Source of the DNA: Berberis thunbergii | Taxonomy: Eukaryota; Streptophyta; Magnoliopsida; Ranunculales; Berberidaceae | Length of the DNA stretch: 64,000 bases | Assembly: GCA_003290165.1 (NCBI GenBank) | Contig: QNQO01000222.1 | Location: forward strand, 1-64,000 | Reading direction: 5' to 3' | Shown: piece by piece, positions 23,632 to 36,374 of the stretch | How the letters are laid out: each line of letters opens with the position of its first letter | How positions within the stretch are numbered: position 1 is the stretch's first letter | Made by a program: the position numbers and the translations under genes | Notes under the pieces: model-generated | Database searches by the model: none | Told to the model about the DNA's origin: nothing | What the model saw: the letters and a program-made list of their open reading frames with translations, nothing else

Positions 23632-24060
23632 GTAGAAATGCTTATGACTCAGATGAACCATGTAATCGAGATGGTAAACATAATCATCCGAGACCTAAAG
23701 GGAAACTAATTTTGAGAAGAAATCACCCAACTTAAATGACACCGGACTAATAATAGATCCAGATGTAATCAAGGGAAGTTCAAAAATCTACAACCAAAAA
23801 AGCCCAAATACGAGAAATCATTCTCGACCTTGATAGCAGGTCGGAGCGAGATTCTTGAAGCTATGGCAGGAAGGGAAAATGTCAAATGGCCACCAAAAAT
23901 GAGAGGAGATCTGGATAAGCAGAACAAGAGGAAATACTGCCTCTTCCACAACGATTACAGTCACGATACTGAAGATTGTCACAGTTTGAAGGACGAGATT
24001 GAACGTCATATCAGAGAGGGATGACTTAGATAATTCGTCGAACTCGAAAAAGAAACAATC
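23632..24060 (+). pseudogene. Gypsy gag, right of the CACTA insertion
   Basis: The gag frame resumes at the insertion point and has several stops. At 23929-24000 it contains CLFHNDYSHDTEDC, a C-x2-H-x4-H-x4-C knuckle typical of Tat-lineage gag, followed by a Leu/Glu/Arg-rich end. Parallel to the gag at 32114-33056 (CSFHKDHGHDTKDC). Confidence 0.65.
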
Positions 24061-27000
24061 ATCTCAAGGGAGCGAGTAAAGAAAACAATCTATATTTTGC
24101 ACGACGTAGCTGGGGAAAAGGAACAATCCAATCGATTATAAAAGCATACAGTCAGAGACTTATGTACAAAGATCAGATTCCAAGAACCATCCGCACAACG
24201 TGCAAAGCCGATATAAATGATTAACTTTCTCGAACGAATATGTTGATGGGGTTAATATCCCACACAATGATGCTCTAGTGATCTCGTTCACAATAGCTAA
24301 GTGGGAAATCAAAAGGGTATTAGTCGACACATGCAGCTCGGCCAACCTCTTATACGTAACAGTTTTTTGAAGGATGTTGTTCACCAATTAGATGCTTTAA
24401 CCTAGCGACCGATCTATGGTAGGTTTCAGTGGAGAACAATCTCACCCGATAAGAATGATTCAACTATCGGTCAAATGAGGAGAGCCAGGAAGGCAGTGAG
24501 TATTGTTGAAAAACTTTCTCATTGTCGATGTTCGTGCTGCATACAACATGCTACTCGGGACACCATGGATACACAAGATGGTCTCAGTTTCCTTCATTAT
24601 GCACTGATGCTTAAAGTACCATACGGACAATGGTATCGGAAGGATCAAAGGAGATCAACCAGTAGGTCGTGAGTGTCATTTTGCAGCAATAAAGACTCCC
24701 CATAAATAGCAATTACTGCAACGACTGGGGTAACCTTCACCGCAACTTGATGAAAAGAGTCCGGGCTCTCTGGATGATAATACGACTCCAACCAGTCCAC
24801 GAGATCGACCTAACATTAGACAACCGAAAGAAGAAACGGTCGAGGTCTACTTAGACAACGAAAAGGAAAAGGCAATCTGAATCGGCACAGAGATTCATCA
24901 TGAACTCGCCAAGGAACTAATCCAGTTGTTGAAAGATAAGCAATATGTTTTGGCATGGACAATGAAGGATATTGTGGGGATAGACCCATCCATCATCTCT
25001 CACAAATTACAAGTGAATCCAGATAAAAAACCGGTTCGATAAAAAAAAGACCGGTGGTCCCGGAGCTTAATCAGGCAATAAATGAAGACGTACACCGACT
25101 ACTTGGTGCAGGAATTATAAGAGAAGCTTACTACTCAAATTGGTTGGCAAACACGATACCAGTAAATAAGAAAAATGACAAATGGAGGGTGTGCGTGGAT
25201 TACGTCAATCTGAATAAAGCCTGCCCCAAATACAACTTTCCACTTCCACGAATTGATCAGATAGTGGATGCAACTATCGAGCATGAACTGTTGAGCTACA
25301 TGGATGCATACTCCGGGCATAATTAGATACAAATGTACCCTCCTGACCAAGAAAAACTTTTTTCATAACGGAAAGGGGTACATACTGTTATCGGGTAATG
25401 CCATTCGGATTAAAGAACATAAGAGCAAAATACCAACTGCTAGTAAATAGGATGTTTAAATATCAGATCAGCAAAACGATGGAAGTTTACATCGACGATA
25501 TGCTTGTTAAAAGCTCACGCAGAGCAAACCACGTCGCAAATCTTGAACAGGCTTTCTCCCAGCTGCAAAAGTATAAGATGAAGCTGAACCCAAATAAATG
25601 CACCTTTGGAGTGAAGTCAGGGAAGTTCCTCGGATACATGGTCAACCAACGAGGAATTGAAGCCGATCCAAAGCAGATTCAAGCGTTTTTCAACATGTAG
25701 TCGCCGACAAACATAAAAGGTGTTCAAAGTCTTAACGAGGGGATACCAACTCCGAACAAATTTATCTCCAGATCATCAGACAAGTGTCTGCATTTCTTCA
25801 AAATCTTGAAGGGGGGCAAGTCATTTGAACGGAATGATGAATGCGAGGAATCCTTTCAAAGCCATAAGACATACATGGGAAGCAGAAAGCTACTAACAAA
25901 ACTGAACACGGGAGAAACATTGTATCTATATCAATCTGTGTACAATCATGCAATGAGTTCGACATTGATACGGGAAGAAAAGGGCTTTCAAAAACCAGTG
26001 TACTACATCAACAAAACACTTGCAGATGCAAAAATCAACTATCCGGTCCTAGAGAAATTGGCATTCGCTCTAATCGTATCGTCAAGAAATTGCGACCATA
26101 CTTCCAAGCACACCCAATCACGGTTCTGACCGAACAACCGCTTCGATCGGTGTTACACAAACCAAATCTGTTGGAAAGAATGGTAAAATGGGCAATAGAA
26201 CTCTGACAATTCGACATCAGCTATGCCCCCAGAACCGCTATCAAGGCTTAGACATTAACAGATTTCATCGTTGAGTTCACAGGAAGCAACAACCGACAGG
26301 CAAAAAATGAAAGCAGAAAATAACAACCCAAATCAATCACTGACTGATGGATCCTCCGCTGTGATGGAGTGTCCAACGAGGCAGGAAGCGGAGTTGGACT
26401 AGTCTTGTACAACTCGAAAGGCTTCGCATTAGAGAAAGCAATAAAATTCAGTTTCAAAGCCTCCAATAATGAAGCCGAATATGAAACTATGATAGTAGGG
26501 CTATAGTTAGCAAAACACTTGGGAATAAAAGACATTAGTGTCTTTACTGATTCTAAGCTGGTGGTCAATCAACTAAATGGTGAGTTTCAAGTCAAAGATA
26601 CTCGAATGAAAGTGTACCACCAGAAAACCACAGAGCTAGTAGAAGGCTTCCAAAAAGCTACAATTCAACAATATGCATGAGCACAGAATAAAATAGTCGA
26701 CGAACTAGCAAAGGAAGCTTCAACAACAAAGGATAATGACAACCCACTCGTCATGACACAAGGAAGCTCCATACTTGAAAACCAATTGGAAGAAGCATGC
26801 GCTGTAAATTAAGAAACCAACTGGACAACTCCAATCTTGGCGTATATATCAAATGGAAAACTCCCAACAGGTAAGATGGAAGCCAAAAAGCTATGAAATG
26901 GGGTAGCAAGATACACAATGATCAATGACAAGCTTTACAGAAGGTCTGCCATGAACCCGTTGCTGAAATGCCTTACACCGGGAGATGTTGAATATGTTCT

Positions 27001-28080
27001 GTAGAAAATCCACCACGACACATGCGGAAATCATTTAGGAGGAGAACATTGGCCCATAAAGCTCTCACATGGGGTTATTATTGGCCGACGATGCAAGCGG
27101 ATGCTCAAAAGTTAGTTCACAAATGCGACAAATGTCAAATAGTCGCTTCATTTACTCACGTGCCGGGACAAAAACCTGATCCCAATGAGCAGCCCATGTC
27201 CATGCACACAATGAGGAATGGATATCGTAGGACTAATCTCAGCGTCCGATAAGAAGAAGTTTCCCATCATTGCAGTAGACTACTTCAGCAAATGGGTAGA
27301 AGTAGAGCCCCTCACAAAGACAGGAGAAACCCAAGTCGAGAAGTTTCTTTGGATCGAGAGACATCATATGCAGATTCGGGGTCCCAAGGGTAATCGTCAC
27401 GGACAATAGGAAGCAATTTGATGGAAATAAAGTTAAGGAGTTATGCGAAAATCTAAATATCCAGCAACATTTCTCTGCACTAGCTCATCCACAAGCAAAC
27501 AGACAAGTCGAGGTCAACAACAGGACGATCTTGGAAGTGATCAAAAGAAGACTTGAGGCAGCAAAAGGGTTGTGGACATTTGAATTACCCAGCATCCTTT
27601 GGGCGTACAAAACAGCAAAACAAATTTCGATAGAAGAAATACCTTTGACCTTCCGTACGAGTTAGAAGCAATGATACCTGTGGAGATTTAAATTCCAACA
27701 TTCCGAACTGAAGAATTTTACGCTAAGGACAACGTCAAGGCACTAAGAGTCAGACTGGATCTCCTCGAAAAAAAGCGAGAAGTAGCCTCCATCAAAACAG
27801 CTGCCTACCAACAGTGTATGGCGGGATGTTACAACAAGAAGGTGTGAATCCAAACTTTTAACGTCGGAGAATGGGTGCTATGAAATTTCCAACTCGACAC
27901 GAAATAACCTGGCGTGGGCAAGCTGAACCCGAACTGGGAAGGACCGTACTGGGTAACAAAAATCAACAAACCAGGAACATACTTGTTGGGGAACAAAGTG
28001 GGTAAAATGCTACCTCGACCATGGAATGTAGAGCACTTGATGAAAAATATTATCAATAAAATCTTTCACTCTCAAATTCC
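24061..28080 (+). pseudogene. Tat-like Ty3/gypsy pol polyprotein, decayed (PR-RT-RNaseH-IN)
   Basis: Domains in gypsy order on the plus strand, broken by stops and frameshifts. Protease near 24325, where the active site is DTCSSANLL instead of DTG-SS. Reverse transcriptase from ~25030: WRVCVDYVNLNKACPK, FPLPRIDQIVD, then after a break MPFGLKN and the catalytic YIDDM at ~25488. RNase H at ~26340-26720: TDGSS, NEAEYE, TDSKLVV, IVDELAKEAS. Integrase: zinc-finger Cys pair CDKCQ (~27126), catalytic core from ~27218 with FSKWVEVEPL, VTDN (~27400) and HPQANRQVE (~27490), and C-terminal GPYWVT (~27945). RT-RH before integrase excludes Copia. Tat-like character is inferred from gag motif, RT wording and the antisense ORF. 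Confidence 0.75.
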
Positions 28081-28540
28081 AAAATACAAGAATTCAATCA
28101 GGACAAAGAAGTTGGATAATAAACCAACTCGAGAAAATACTCACCACGACTAGAGTATCAAGCAAAAATAAATACATGTATTGGACGAACGAATCGAACA
28201 TAAAACAATTACTTCTGGCCTGATCAACCACAAAGTAATAAAGTATTAGGACATAAGAGCTTGACTTTTGCATCGAGTTTAATGTACGGCACCGTAATAC
28301 GAATGTAGAGCCGGATTCTGTAAACTAGGGCTTCTACACAACAGAACAACGAACATCGAAGCCATTCGTAAAAATCTGGACGAATAAGTCTGAAATCTCT
28401 CAGAAATGTAGTAAATAAAACTGACAAGCTAGACATACTGAAGACAACAAATGCAAAATAGAAAATTTTCATTGATCTTCAACAAAAGGAGATTACAAGA
28501 AAAAGAAACAAAAAATAACTAAGAAAGAGAGTCAACGTCA
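28081..28540. other. Spacer between gypsy pol and antisense ORF
   Basis: No coding function seen. It has the composition of the untranslated region downstream of pol in the same element family. Confidence 0.4.
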
Positions 28541-28559
28541 TGAGTATTATCTCCAGACA

Positions 28560-30609
28560 GCAAGAAATCAAGGCTCTCTGATATCCGGATCACCTAGTGA
28601 ATTCAGAACAACTTCCTCGACAATATCAAATTCTTGCTCAGCAAAGCAACGGTATTGGGTCATGTCCAAACCTTGCGTTTCTAGAAAGTTCAAGAAATCA
28701 TGGCAACCCTCAACCACTCCTTTCCAATCCGCGGCCTCCACCGCCTTTAGCTTCTAAGTAACGGATGACAGCTCAGCTCGGGTTGACGCTAACTATTTGT
28801 TAACGCTCGCAAGTTTAGTAAAGACCACTGATTTGGTCTCAACAAACTCATAATTCAAATAGTATAAGCCTTGAGCTTGGCAGAACATTCCTCAACATAG
28901 CGAATAGCCTCATCACGTTCAACCTTTCAGTCAAACAACTCTTTCTCAACAACATCTAGACGGGATTGCAGCTTGCCCAATTCCACTTCAGACGTCTCAA
29001 AGCCAGAAGCAAACGTATCACGAATAGCTTCGAGTTCCCTCAGCGACATCCGCGTAGAATCAGTAGCCCTCTCATGCTCTATGCATTGCACCTTCGACAA
29101 ATCCAATTGACGAAAAACATGAGAAAGGACCAAGATGTGTCCTACTAGTTTCCACTCGATGTTCGCCACTTGGTCACGAGACGCCTTACAACCCATCACG
29201 ACCACATAGTAAGGTACGTCATTCCCTTAATAAAATGATGGAGGCCCTCATCAATATAGCGATGTGGTTGTTGTACGGGCATACAAGCCCTATTAGCCAA
29301 CTGCCCATGATAGCAACTAATGAGGTTGTAAGTGATGTCCTGCACATCTGCCTCAGAAGGCCATAAGGTCTCTCCGAGAACAACGGAAGCAGGATGAGAC
29401 GCGGAAGGAGTAGTAGGTGATCCTGAAGTACCAGCCTTGACAGAATAAACAATGAGCTTGAAATCTCGAGTTCGGACAACAACTCGATCCTCCACTAACG
29501 GATCATACTCGAAGGCATCGAAGGTCTTGGTACCCTCTAGATTCTTTGATTGCAAAAAACCAAGCTGAAGCATTTTATTCTCAATGATGCGTGAATCATA
29601 ATTAGACAAACCGGTAGAGGCAGGTAAACCATAAGAAGCAACAAGAATTTTCTTACTGTCGTCTAGAGGACGGGAAACTTTTATTCTTACTCCTTTCGAG
29701 AACTTGGTTTACCACATCGTCCTCCAAAACAGAAGAATCATCCTCCGAACCATGACCTCTTTTTCGGAGAGAAGCAAGGCAAAAGGGAGCCATAGCAGTG
29801 TCAAGAACTGAGGAGGTAAGCTTCTTCCTCTTCGACACACGATCAAACTGACAACCAACATCTTGGAAGGGCTGGGAGGCCTGGGAACTTTTTGTTTCCT
29901 CACAATCCAAAGCATGACACGTTTCACCTGAGGAATATAAGCCACTTCGGATAATGGCATCCGAAATAAGAAAATCTTCCACCGAGACCCGGGGAAGATC
30001 TCGAAAGCAACTACAAAACTTTTGTTCTTCCAAAAATAATGACGATTCGACTTTCTTATGCTATTGAAACGATTGCAGAATCTGATTCCCGCGAAGCCTA
30101 AAGTGATTGGAAAAAAGGGATGCATAGAACCAAGACCTCGATCAACCCCCATACTCCTCTCGTAGGTCTTTGAAACAAGAAAGAAAACGTAGACAATATG
30201 TGCAATTAGGGTTTATGCTAAACCCCACCAAATAATGCAAAACACTGGCATTCATAGAGATACAAGCCGAGACAACCCTTGCTAAGGTCGAAATCATTAC
30301 TTTCCAACCATTAGGGACAAGTTGGGCCGAAGCGATACCAACTAGATCCAAGTACTCCCAGATGATCGTAGGAGCCGGAATCTTGAAACCAGAGTGGAAC
30401 ATACCAGGGTACAAAGCAATGTACCCATGTTTTGGACAACAAGGACTATCGCCTTCTCCAGGAAGAATGATCTTCAGACTAGTTGGCAACGAATAATTGT
30501 GACGAATGTTGTCCAGAGTTGCATGCATTGGCTGCTTAGACAAAAGGAAAGCTTCATAGACATCAAGAACATCGCCGCTCAAAACCTTGAAGTTAGACAT
30601 GATTACCAA
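28560..30609 (-). pseudogene. Gypsy antisense ORF copy C, the most complete copy
   Basis: Minus strand, start Met probably at 30600 (MSNF) or 30609. N-terminal domain (30600-30150) contains YEAFLLSKQ, a Pro-Cys-Cys-Pro motif, WEYLDLVGIASAQLVPNGW and YCLRFLSCFKDL. After a frameshift comes a Ser/Glu/Lys-rich basic middle (~30030-29650, with RKKLTSSVLD). A folded-looking part follows (29609-29196, with YHGQLANRACMPVQQPHRY). A coiled-coil C-terminus ends at 28927 or beyond. The pattern in the N-terminal part resembles Pfam Transposase_28 ('putative gypsy type transposon'). It sits downstream of pol and opposite to it. Function unknown; similar extra antisense ORFs are known in Tat-lineage elements. 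Confidence 0.65.
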
Positions 30610-32093
30610 ACAAACTCAAGGAATCAATGAATTAACAACTGGAAAATGAGAAGGTGCAAAAGGAAGTAAGACACACTCAAACTTCTATTTTATAGGGACG
30701 AGCAGTGAAAGGACTACTCTTACGAAAATGTTCAAGATATGACAGCCACATGAAATCCTAGAAATCGCGCCAAAACGAACAAATGGATGGAACATCGGAG
30801 AGACAACAACATCATTAGATAACAAGACCACTAAATGTGACATAATGTTGAAATAAAAATAAAACCGCCACGCAGTTAGTGGATACATGAACATAACCAC
30901 TAACTCTGTGATAAGTCAAGAATTCATGTATATGTCAACATGAACAAAATTTCGCCGACCGAACTCAAGGAAGTGACGAAGCCCTAACAGAACCCCAACA
31001 GGGAAACTTCGAAATCAGCGAGTTCCCCCAAGACAAAACTCCACAGTGTAGCGGAACGCTTGCTGAATCTGATTCCCGCGTGCAGAATCTGAAACAATTG
31101 CAGAATCTGATTCCCGCGAAGCCTAAAGTGATTGAAAAAAGGGATGCGTAGAACCAAGACCTCGATCAACCCCCATACTAATCTCGTAGGTCTTTGAAAC
31201 AAGAAAGAAAACGTAGACAATATGTGCAATTGGGGATTATGCTAAACCCCACCAAATAATGCAAAACACTGGCATTCATAGGGATACAAGCCGAGACAAC
31301 CCTTGCTAAGGTCGAAATCATTACTTTCCAACCATTAGGGACAAGTTTGGCCGAAGCGATACCAACTAGATCCAAGTACTCCCAGATGATCGTAGGAGCT
31401 GGAAGCTTGAAACCAGAGTGGAACATACCAGTGTACAAAGCAATGTACCCATGTTTTGGACAACAAGGACTATCGCCTTCTCCAGGAAGAATGATCTTCA
31501 GACCAGTTGGCAACGAATAATCATGACGAATGTTGTCCAGAATTGCATGCATTGCCTGCTTAGACAAAAGGAAAGCTTCATAGACATCAAGAACATCGCC
31601 GCTCAAAACACTGAAGTTAGACATGATTACGAAACAAACTCAAGGAATCAATGAATTAACAACTGGAAAATGAGAAGGTGCAAAAGGAAGTAAGAGACAC
31701 TCAAACTTTTACTTTATAGGGACGAGCAGCGAAAGGACTACTCTTAGGAAAACGTGCAAGATATGACAGCCACATGAAATCCTAGAAATCGCGCCAAAAC
31801 GAAAAGGCGGATGGAGCATCGGAGAGACAACAACAGCATCAGATAACAAGACCGCTAAATGTGACGTAATGTTGAAATCAAAAATAAAACCGCCACACAG
31901 TTAGTGGATACATGAACATAACCACTAACTCTGTGATAAGTCAATAATTCATGTATATGTCAACATGAACAAAATTTCGTCAACCGAACTCAAGGAAGTG
32001 ACAAAGCCCTAGCAGAACCCTAACAGGGAAACTTTGAAATCAGTCAGTTCCCCCTAGACAAAACCCCACAGTGCAGCGCAACACTTGCTGAAA
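30066..32093. repeat. Tandem segmental duplication, period 1024 bp, two copies
   Basis: Copy 1 about 30066-31069 and copy 2 about 31090-32093 line up with a constant offset of 1024 bp (tgaaacaaga at 30171 and 31195; aORF start at 30600 and 31624). Divergence is several percent by eye. Each contains the aORF N-terminus and ~470 bp of upstream sequence. The junction has repeated tgcagaatctg fragments (31060-31110), pointing to slippage or recombination at short repeats. Confidence 0.85.
31178..31624 (-). pseudogene. Gypsy antisense ORF, duplicated N-terminal domain
   Basis: Second copy of the aORF N-terminal domain, 148 uninterrupted codons from MSNFSVLSGDVLDVYEAFLL to SCFKDLRD. Amino-acid differences from copy C are few (for example QAMHAILDN against QPMHATLDN), so the frame is better kept here. 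There is no downstream remainder: the copy ends where the 1024-bp duplication ends. Confidence 0.6.
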
Positions 32094-32113
32094 TCTCGTT
32101 CAAAATTGGAGTC

Positions 32114-33056
32114 ATGGATCCCAACATACTGTACGACTTAGCCACCGCCATTCTCCGACGCACTCATGAAAAAGGCAATGCCAAAAAAGTTCCCTCTGCC
32201 AAATATCAAAGTGTAAGATGGTACCATCAACCCAACAGATCACCTAAGACATTTCTGCCATATGATGACCCTAAAAGAAACCACAGAGTCGATCCTATGC
32301 AGAACAATCTCGACCAGCCTCACTTCCACAGCGATGAGTTGGTTCAATAGCTTACCACCGAGTTCGATAGACTCTTTCCAATCTTAAGCCATCGATTTTA
32401 TCACCAGGCTCATTGGGAGTTAGAGGATTAGGAAAGGACCCCATTACCTTCTGCACATCAAACAAAAGCCCAAACCCGCAGGCTCCGAAAGGCATAGCAG
32501 TCTTGCTGAAAACAACACAGAAACACATATCCCTTGAAGCGATGAAAGCTACGAGGAGAAAGAATGAACATGAAAGGGAGAACCATTCGAGGAAACGGGA
32601 AAGGAAAAAAGAAAGAAGGCTAGATGGCGGACCACAGGAAGATAACAATCATTCAAAGAAACATCGAAACGACGAAAAAATAGAGTCCAACCAGCGGGAA
32701 TCCAGGAAGTTACAATCGGCACGACCCAATCATGAGCGGATAACCACTGTAATGAAAAAGGAGTACAAACCATACACAACCCTAAATACAAGCCGGACCA
32801 ACATCTTGAAACATATGAGAAATTGGGAGAACTTCAACTGGCCACTCAGGTGATAGGAGACCCAGAAGAACGAGACAAAAGCAGGCACTGCTCTTTTCAC
32901 AAGGATCACGGACATGATACCAAGGACTGCTACAAGTTGAAAGAAGAAATCGAGCATTGGGTCCAAAGAGGAGGACTCGATGAATTCATCAGAATAACAG
33001 ACAAACAATTCAAAGGAAAAGAAAAAACAAATACCACCACCACAGGATCAAAATAA
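32114..33056 (+). pseudogene. Second gypsy gag (no pol follows)
   Basis: ATG at 32114 starts MDPNILYDLATAIL, with a stop at ~32348 and a shifted continuation (basic, KRERKKERR near 32600). It ends with CSFHKDHGHDTKDC (~32890), the same C-x2-H-x4-H-x4-C knuckle as the first gag, then KLKEEIEHWVQRGGLDEFI. No protease or RT follows. Instead come tandem repeats, an antisense ORF and an LTR, as in a pol-deleted non-autonomous element or a deletion product. Confidence 0.6.
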
Positions 33057-33540
33057 CGATCCAGGGAACTGATATATGCTCTATACTACATCTTCCCCAG
33101 CAAAGAAACATCTCCCACTCGAGCGAACCTATGTCAAAGCGAAAATATCAACGCCCTAAAAACGGCTGAACTGGCAGACTCGGAGATTCTACCAACAGGT
33201 ACAAATCCAACAAAAGTTACTTACAAAAGAATTAGCAACAACAAACTCTATCAAGCCTCTACAAGGGATGCCAAACGAGGAGCAATAACGGGCTAAGCAA
33301 AGGAGGTCATAAATTAAACAAGAAAGAAGAATAGAGGCATGAAACACCAACGTAACTACTCCAGAAAAATGACCGCTAGAAATGGTCAAGACATCCAAAT
33401 AAGATAATCAATAAAGTTTCAGTTTCAGAATCAATATCCACGAAGGCAAACAGCTTCAAAGTGAAGCTATGCAAAACAATCAGCGAATAAAGCCATAAGG
33501 AATCATGACGCGAGTCAGATATATACAATAAACTTCTGGT

Positions 33541-33960
33541 ATGATAAGCCAACGAAGTAAAAGTTGGAAGAACAAGTAAACTTAACATAAAAACTTCGAG
33601 TCGATTGAGACGCCGATTTAACAAAGTAAAAGTTGGACAAATGAGTCAACTAAGTAAAACGACTTCGGGTCGACTAGAGCGTCAAACCAACGAACCAAAA
33701 GTGGACGAACGAGTCAGCTTAACACAAAAACTTCGAGTCAAGTGAGACATCGAGTTAACGAAGTAAAAGTTGGACAAACGAGTCAACTACGTAAAAAACT
33801 TTGAGTCAACTAAGACATCGAGTAAACCAAATAGAAGTTGAACGAACCCAGTAAAAGACAACTTCGAACCGAATGAAACATCGAGTTAACAAAATAAAGG
33901 TTGAGAAAACGATTCAACGAAGTAGAAGCAACTTTGAGACAACCGAATCAACAAACCAAC
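33541..33960 (+). repeat. Tandem repeats, unit 63-69 bp, about six degenerate copies
   Basis: The core aacgaagtaaaagttggac recurs near 33551, 33619, 33687, 33756, 33814 and 33888, followed each time by gtcaact and an aacttcgagtc-type stretch. It lies between gag and the antisense ORF. Internal tandem repeats in the 3' untranslated part are common in Tat-type elements. Confidence 0.75.
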
Positions 33961-34339
33961 TCGTAGGAGATATGTTTTATTTTGATCAACAGAGCAAACA
34001 ACGAAGGAACAAGTCAGCACAGCCCAGGAGAGCATTAGATTAACTAACATACTAGATCAACAAAGTAGAAGGCAAGCAGACAAAACAACTTTTCACAAAA
34101 GCTCCAAGACGACAAACACAAGGTTGAGACATACATACTGAAGCATAGGAAAAATCAAATCAGCAAAAGACTACCAAGGATATAGTTGTAAAAATCAAAG
34201 CTCGATTATAAATCATTCTGACAACAATGAACGAACGAAGTCAACAAAAAGAAAAACAAAGGAGAAAACTCTTGTCCTTCATTCAAAATCTATTATATTA
34301 CATTCGAAGGTAACACTAGAAGATTAAAGGGAAAGATCT

Positions 34340-36172
34340 ATGACATCTTCAGTGATACCATCTACAAGAAGAAGAGTACCCGAATCATTGATAGGACTCT
34401 CTCTTCAAGAGGAGAAGGCGAAAGCTCTTCAGCCATTGGGTCACCCAGAGGGTCTTCAATACCCTCTTCATCCTCAAAAATCTGATAGACCAGATGACGG
34501 TATTGAGACAAATCAACACCAAGACCTTCAATATAGTCTAGAAGCTCATTCCAGCCGTCGACAACCCACTGCCAATCCACCACCTCAATAACACGAAGCA
34601 TATCCTTAACAGAAGCAAACTCACTCTTGGCCGCTATAAGCTAGTTCTCAATAGTAGTGAGCATCGCAGTGAAATTAGCCTTGACCTCGTCAAGAGAAGC
34701 CAGTAATTACTTCACTCTTTTTTCAACAATGTCGCGATTCTTAGAGTGATCTATCACGGCACGTGTAGCTTCATCATGGCGTGCCTTCTCAGCAGACAAC
34801 TCTTTTTCCACAAAATGCAAACGCACATGAACACTGTCTAATTCAGCTGTTAAAGATTCAAGCGCGGTCGCAAAATGATCTTGCGCACCTTCCACCTCGA
34901 CCAATGAAGCTTGAGCAGCTCAGCCACTTTGATCCGCTCAGAATATCGTTATTTTAACGCGTCGTATTGATAAAGAATATGGGAAAATATCAGTAGCAGT
35001 ACGAAGAACTTCCTCTCCAGGGAAATTACAAGATTATGATTGAGCTGATAACCCGAACCCATCACGCCTGCGTAGACAAGATGAGTCATCCCATCCATTA
35101 CAAATCTAAGACCATCGTCAAGAGGAAGGCTCGGATCAAACATAGACATCGAAGGTCTCTTTACCAACTGTTTGTACCTTTCATTAATTAGCTTACGCGC
35201 ATTGTCCTGCATGCCAAGCCGGGAAAACTAGGAAAACTTTCCATCTGATTTGACCCGAATATCTTCAGGTGTAGGTTCCTTTCAAATGATCCATGAATGA
35301 AGAATGCGAGAATTTGGTAGTATAGAGGAACCACCACCCACAGTTTGGAAAGAAAAAGGAACAACAGATGAACCATCCTCACCCTCTTATTGCGCAACAA
35401 AAGCGGAATGAGTGGCGGTCCCAACAAGAGCAGAAGAGCCCAAACAGGCTGTAAAAGACGGGACCTCCACCCCATCATCAACAGGACGGGGAAAAGAACG
35501 AAGAGAATGTGCCTCGGGAACTCGATCAAGAATACTAAACTCCTTAGACTGGAAACTGCCAGCTAGAGCATCTTGTCATCTAAGGACCGAGGGTTCTCGT
35601 TAGAACACTTAGCATCGTCAAGGCCGCCATAAGCAGAAAAGAGCCTCTTTTCGCCATCATCCAGCGGACGAATGGAATCTTTCTCACTCCTCTCCAATGC
35701 CAAATTCATCTCTTTCGCCTCTTGCAGAGAGCAGCAGTCTTCCCTCGAAGGTTCTCTATCAATAGAACCCGAGTAAAATGAAGTATGACGAATAGAGTTA
35801 ATGAGCCATTTCTTCTTCGAAACACAGTCATAACTCAGAAACAACCACTTTGAAGGATTAATAGGCCTCGATACTTTTTTTCTTCCTGAAAAACGGATCG
35901 ATAGCACCGCTAATAGGAGCATTGAAATTCGTAACATCCGAGCTCACTTTTTGATCGACGACAAAGTTATCACTTTCAACAACGACAACATGAGCAACAA
36001 TCTCGTCGGCCTGCCTATCGGTTAGCAGAGCCCAATCGATTTCATTCATGCTGTATAAACCACTGAAGCAATAGGAATGAAGAAATAACACTAATAGCAA
36101 AGATGGCGTAAAGGAGGAAGCAAAGTAGTCACAACACCCTTTATACAACCAAGCAATGAAGAGACTGCTCAC
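34340..36172 (-). pseudogene. Gypsy antisense ORF copy D
   Basis: Minus strand. N-terminal part (36172-35860) is diverged. The middle (35937-35563) contains NLALERSEKDSIRPLDDG, and 35212-34949 contains MDGMTHLVYAGVMGSGYQL. The coiled-coil C-terminus (34904-34707) contains LHFVEKELSAEKARHDEA, and an acidic tail lies at ~34600-34360. The parallels to copy B are closer than to copy C, so B and D form a subfamily. It lies ~200 bp before the LTR at 36375. Confidence 0.6.
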
Positions 36173-36374
36173 GGAGCGACATACGGGACATAATGGCGCA
36201 CTAAATTCCCAAAAAATATGCGCAAAAACAAACAGACAATAAAGTAATCGAGACGATCAACCGACCGAAAGTTATTAACAACATTAAGCTTAGTGCAAAA
36301 GTGCAATTGAAATACCAATCGTCACACAGTTAGTGGATACGTGAACATACCCACTAACTAAGGGAGGGAGTAGC

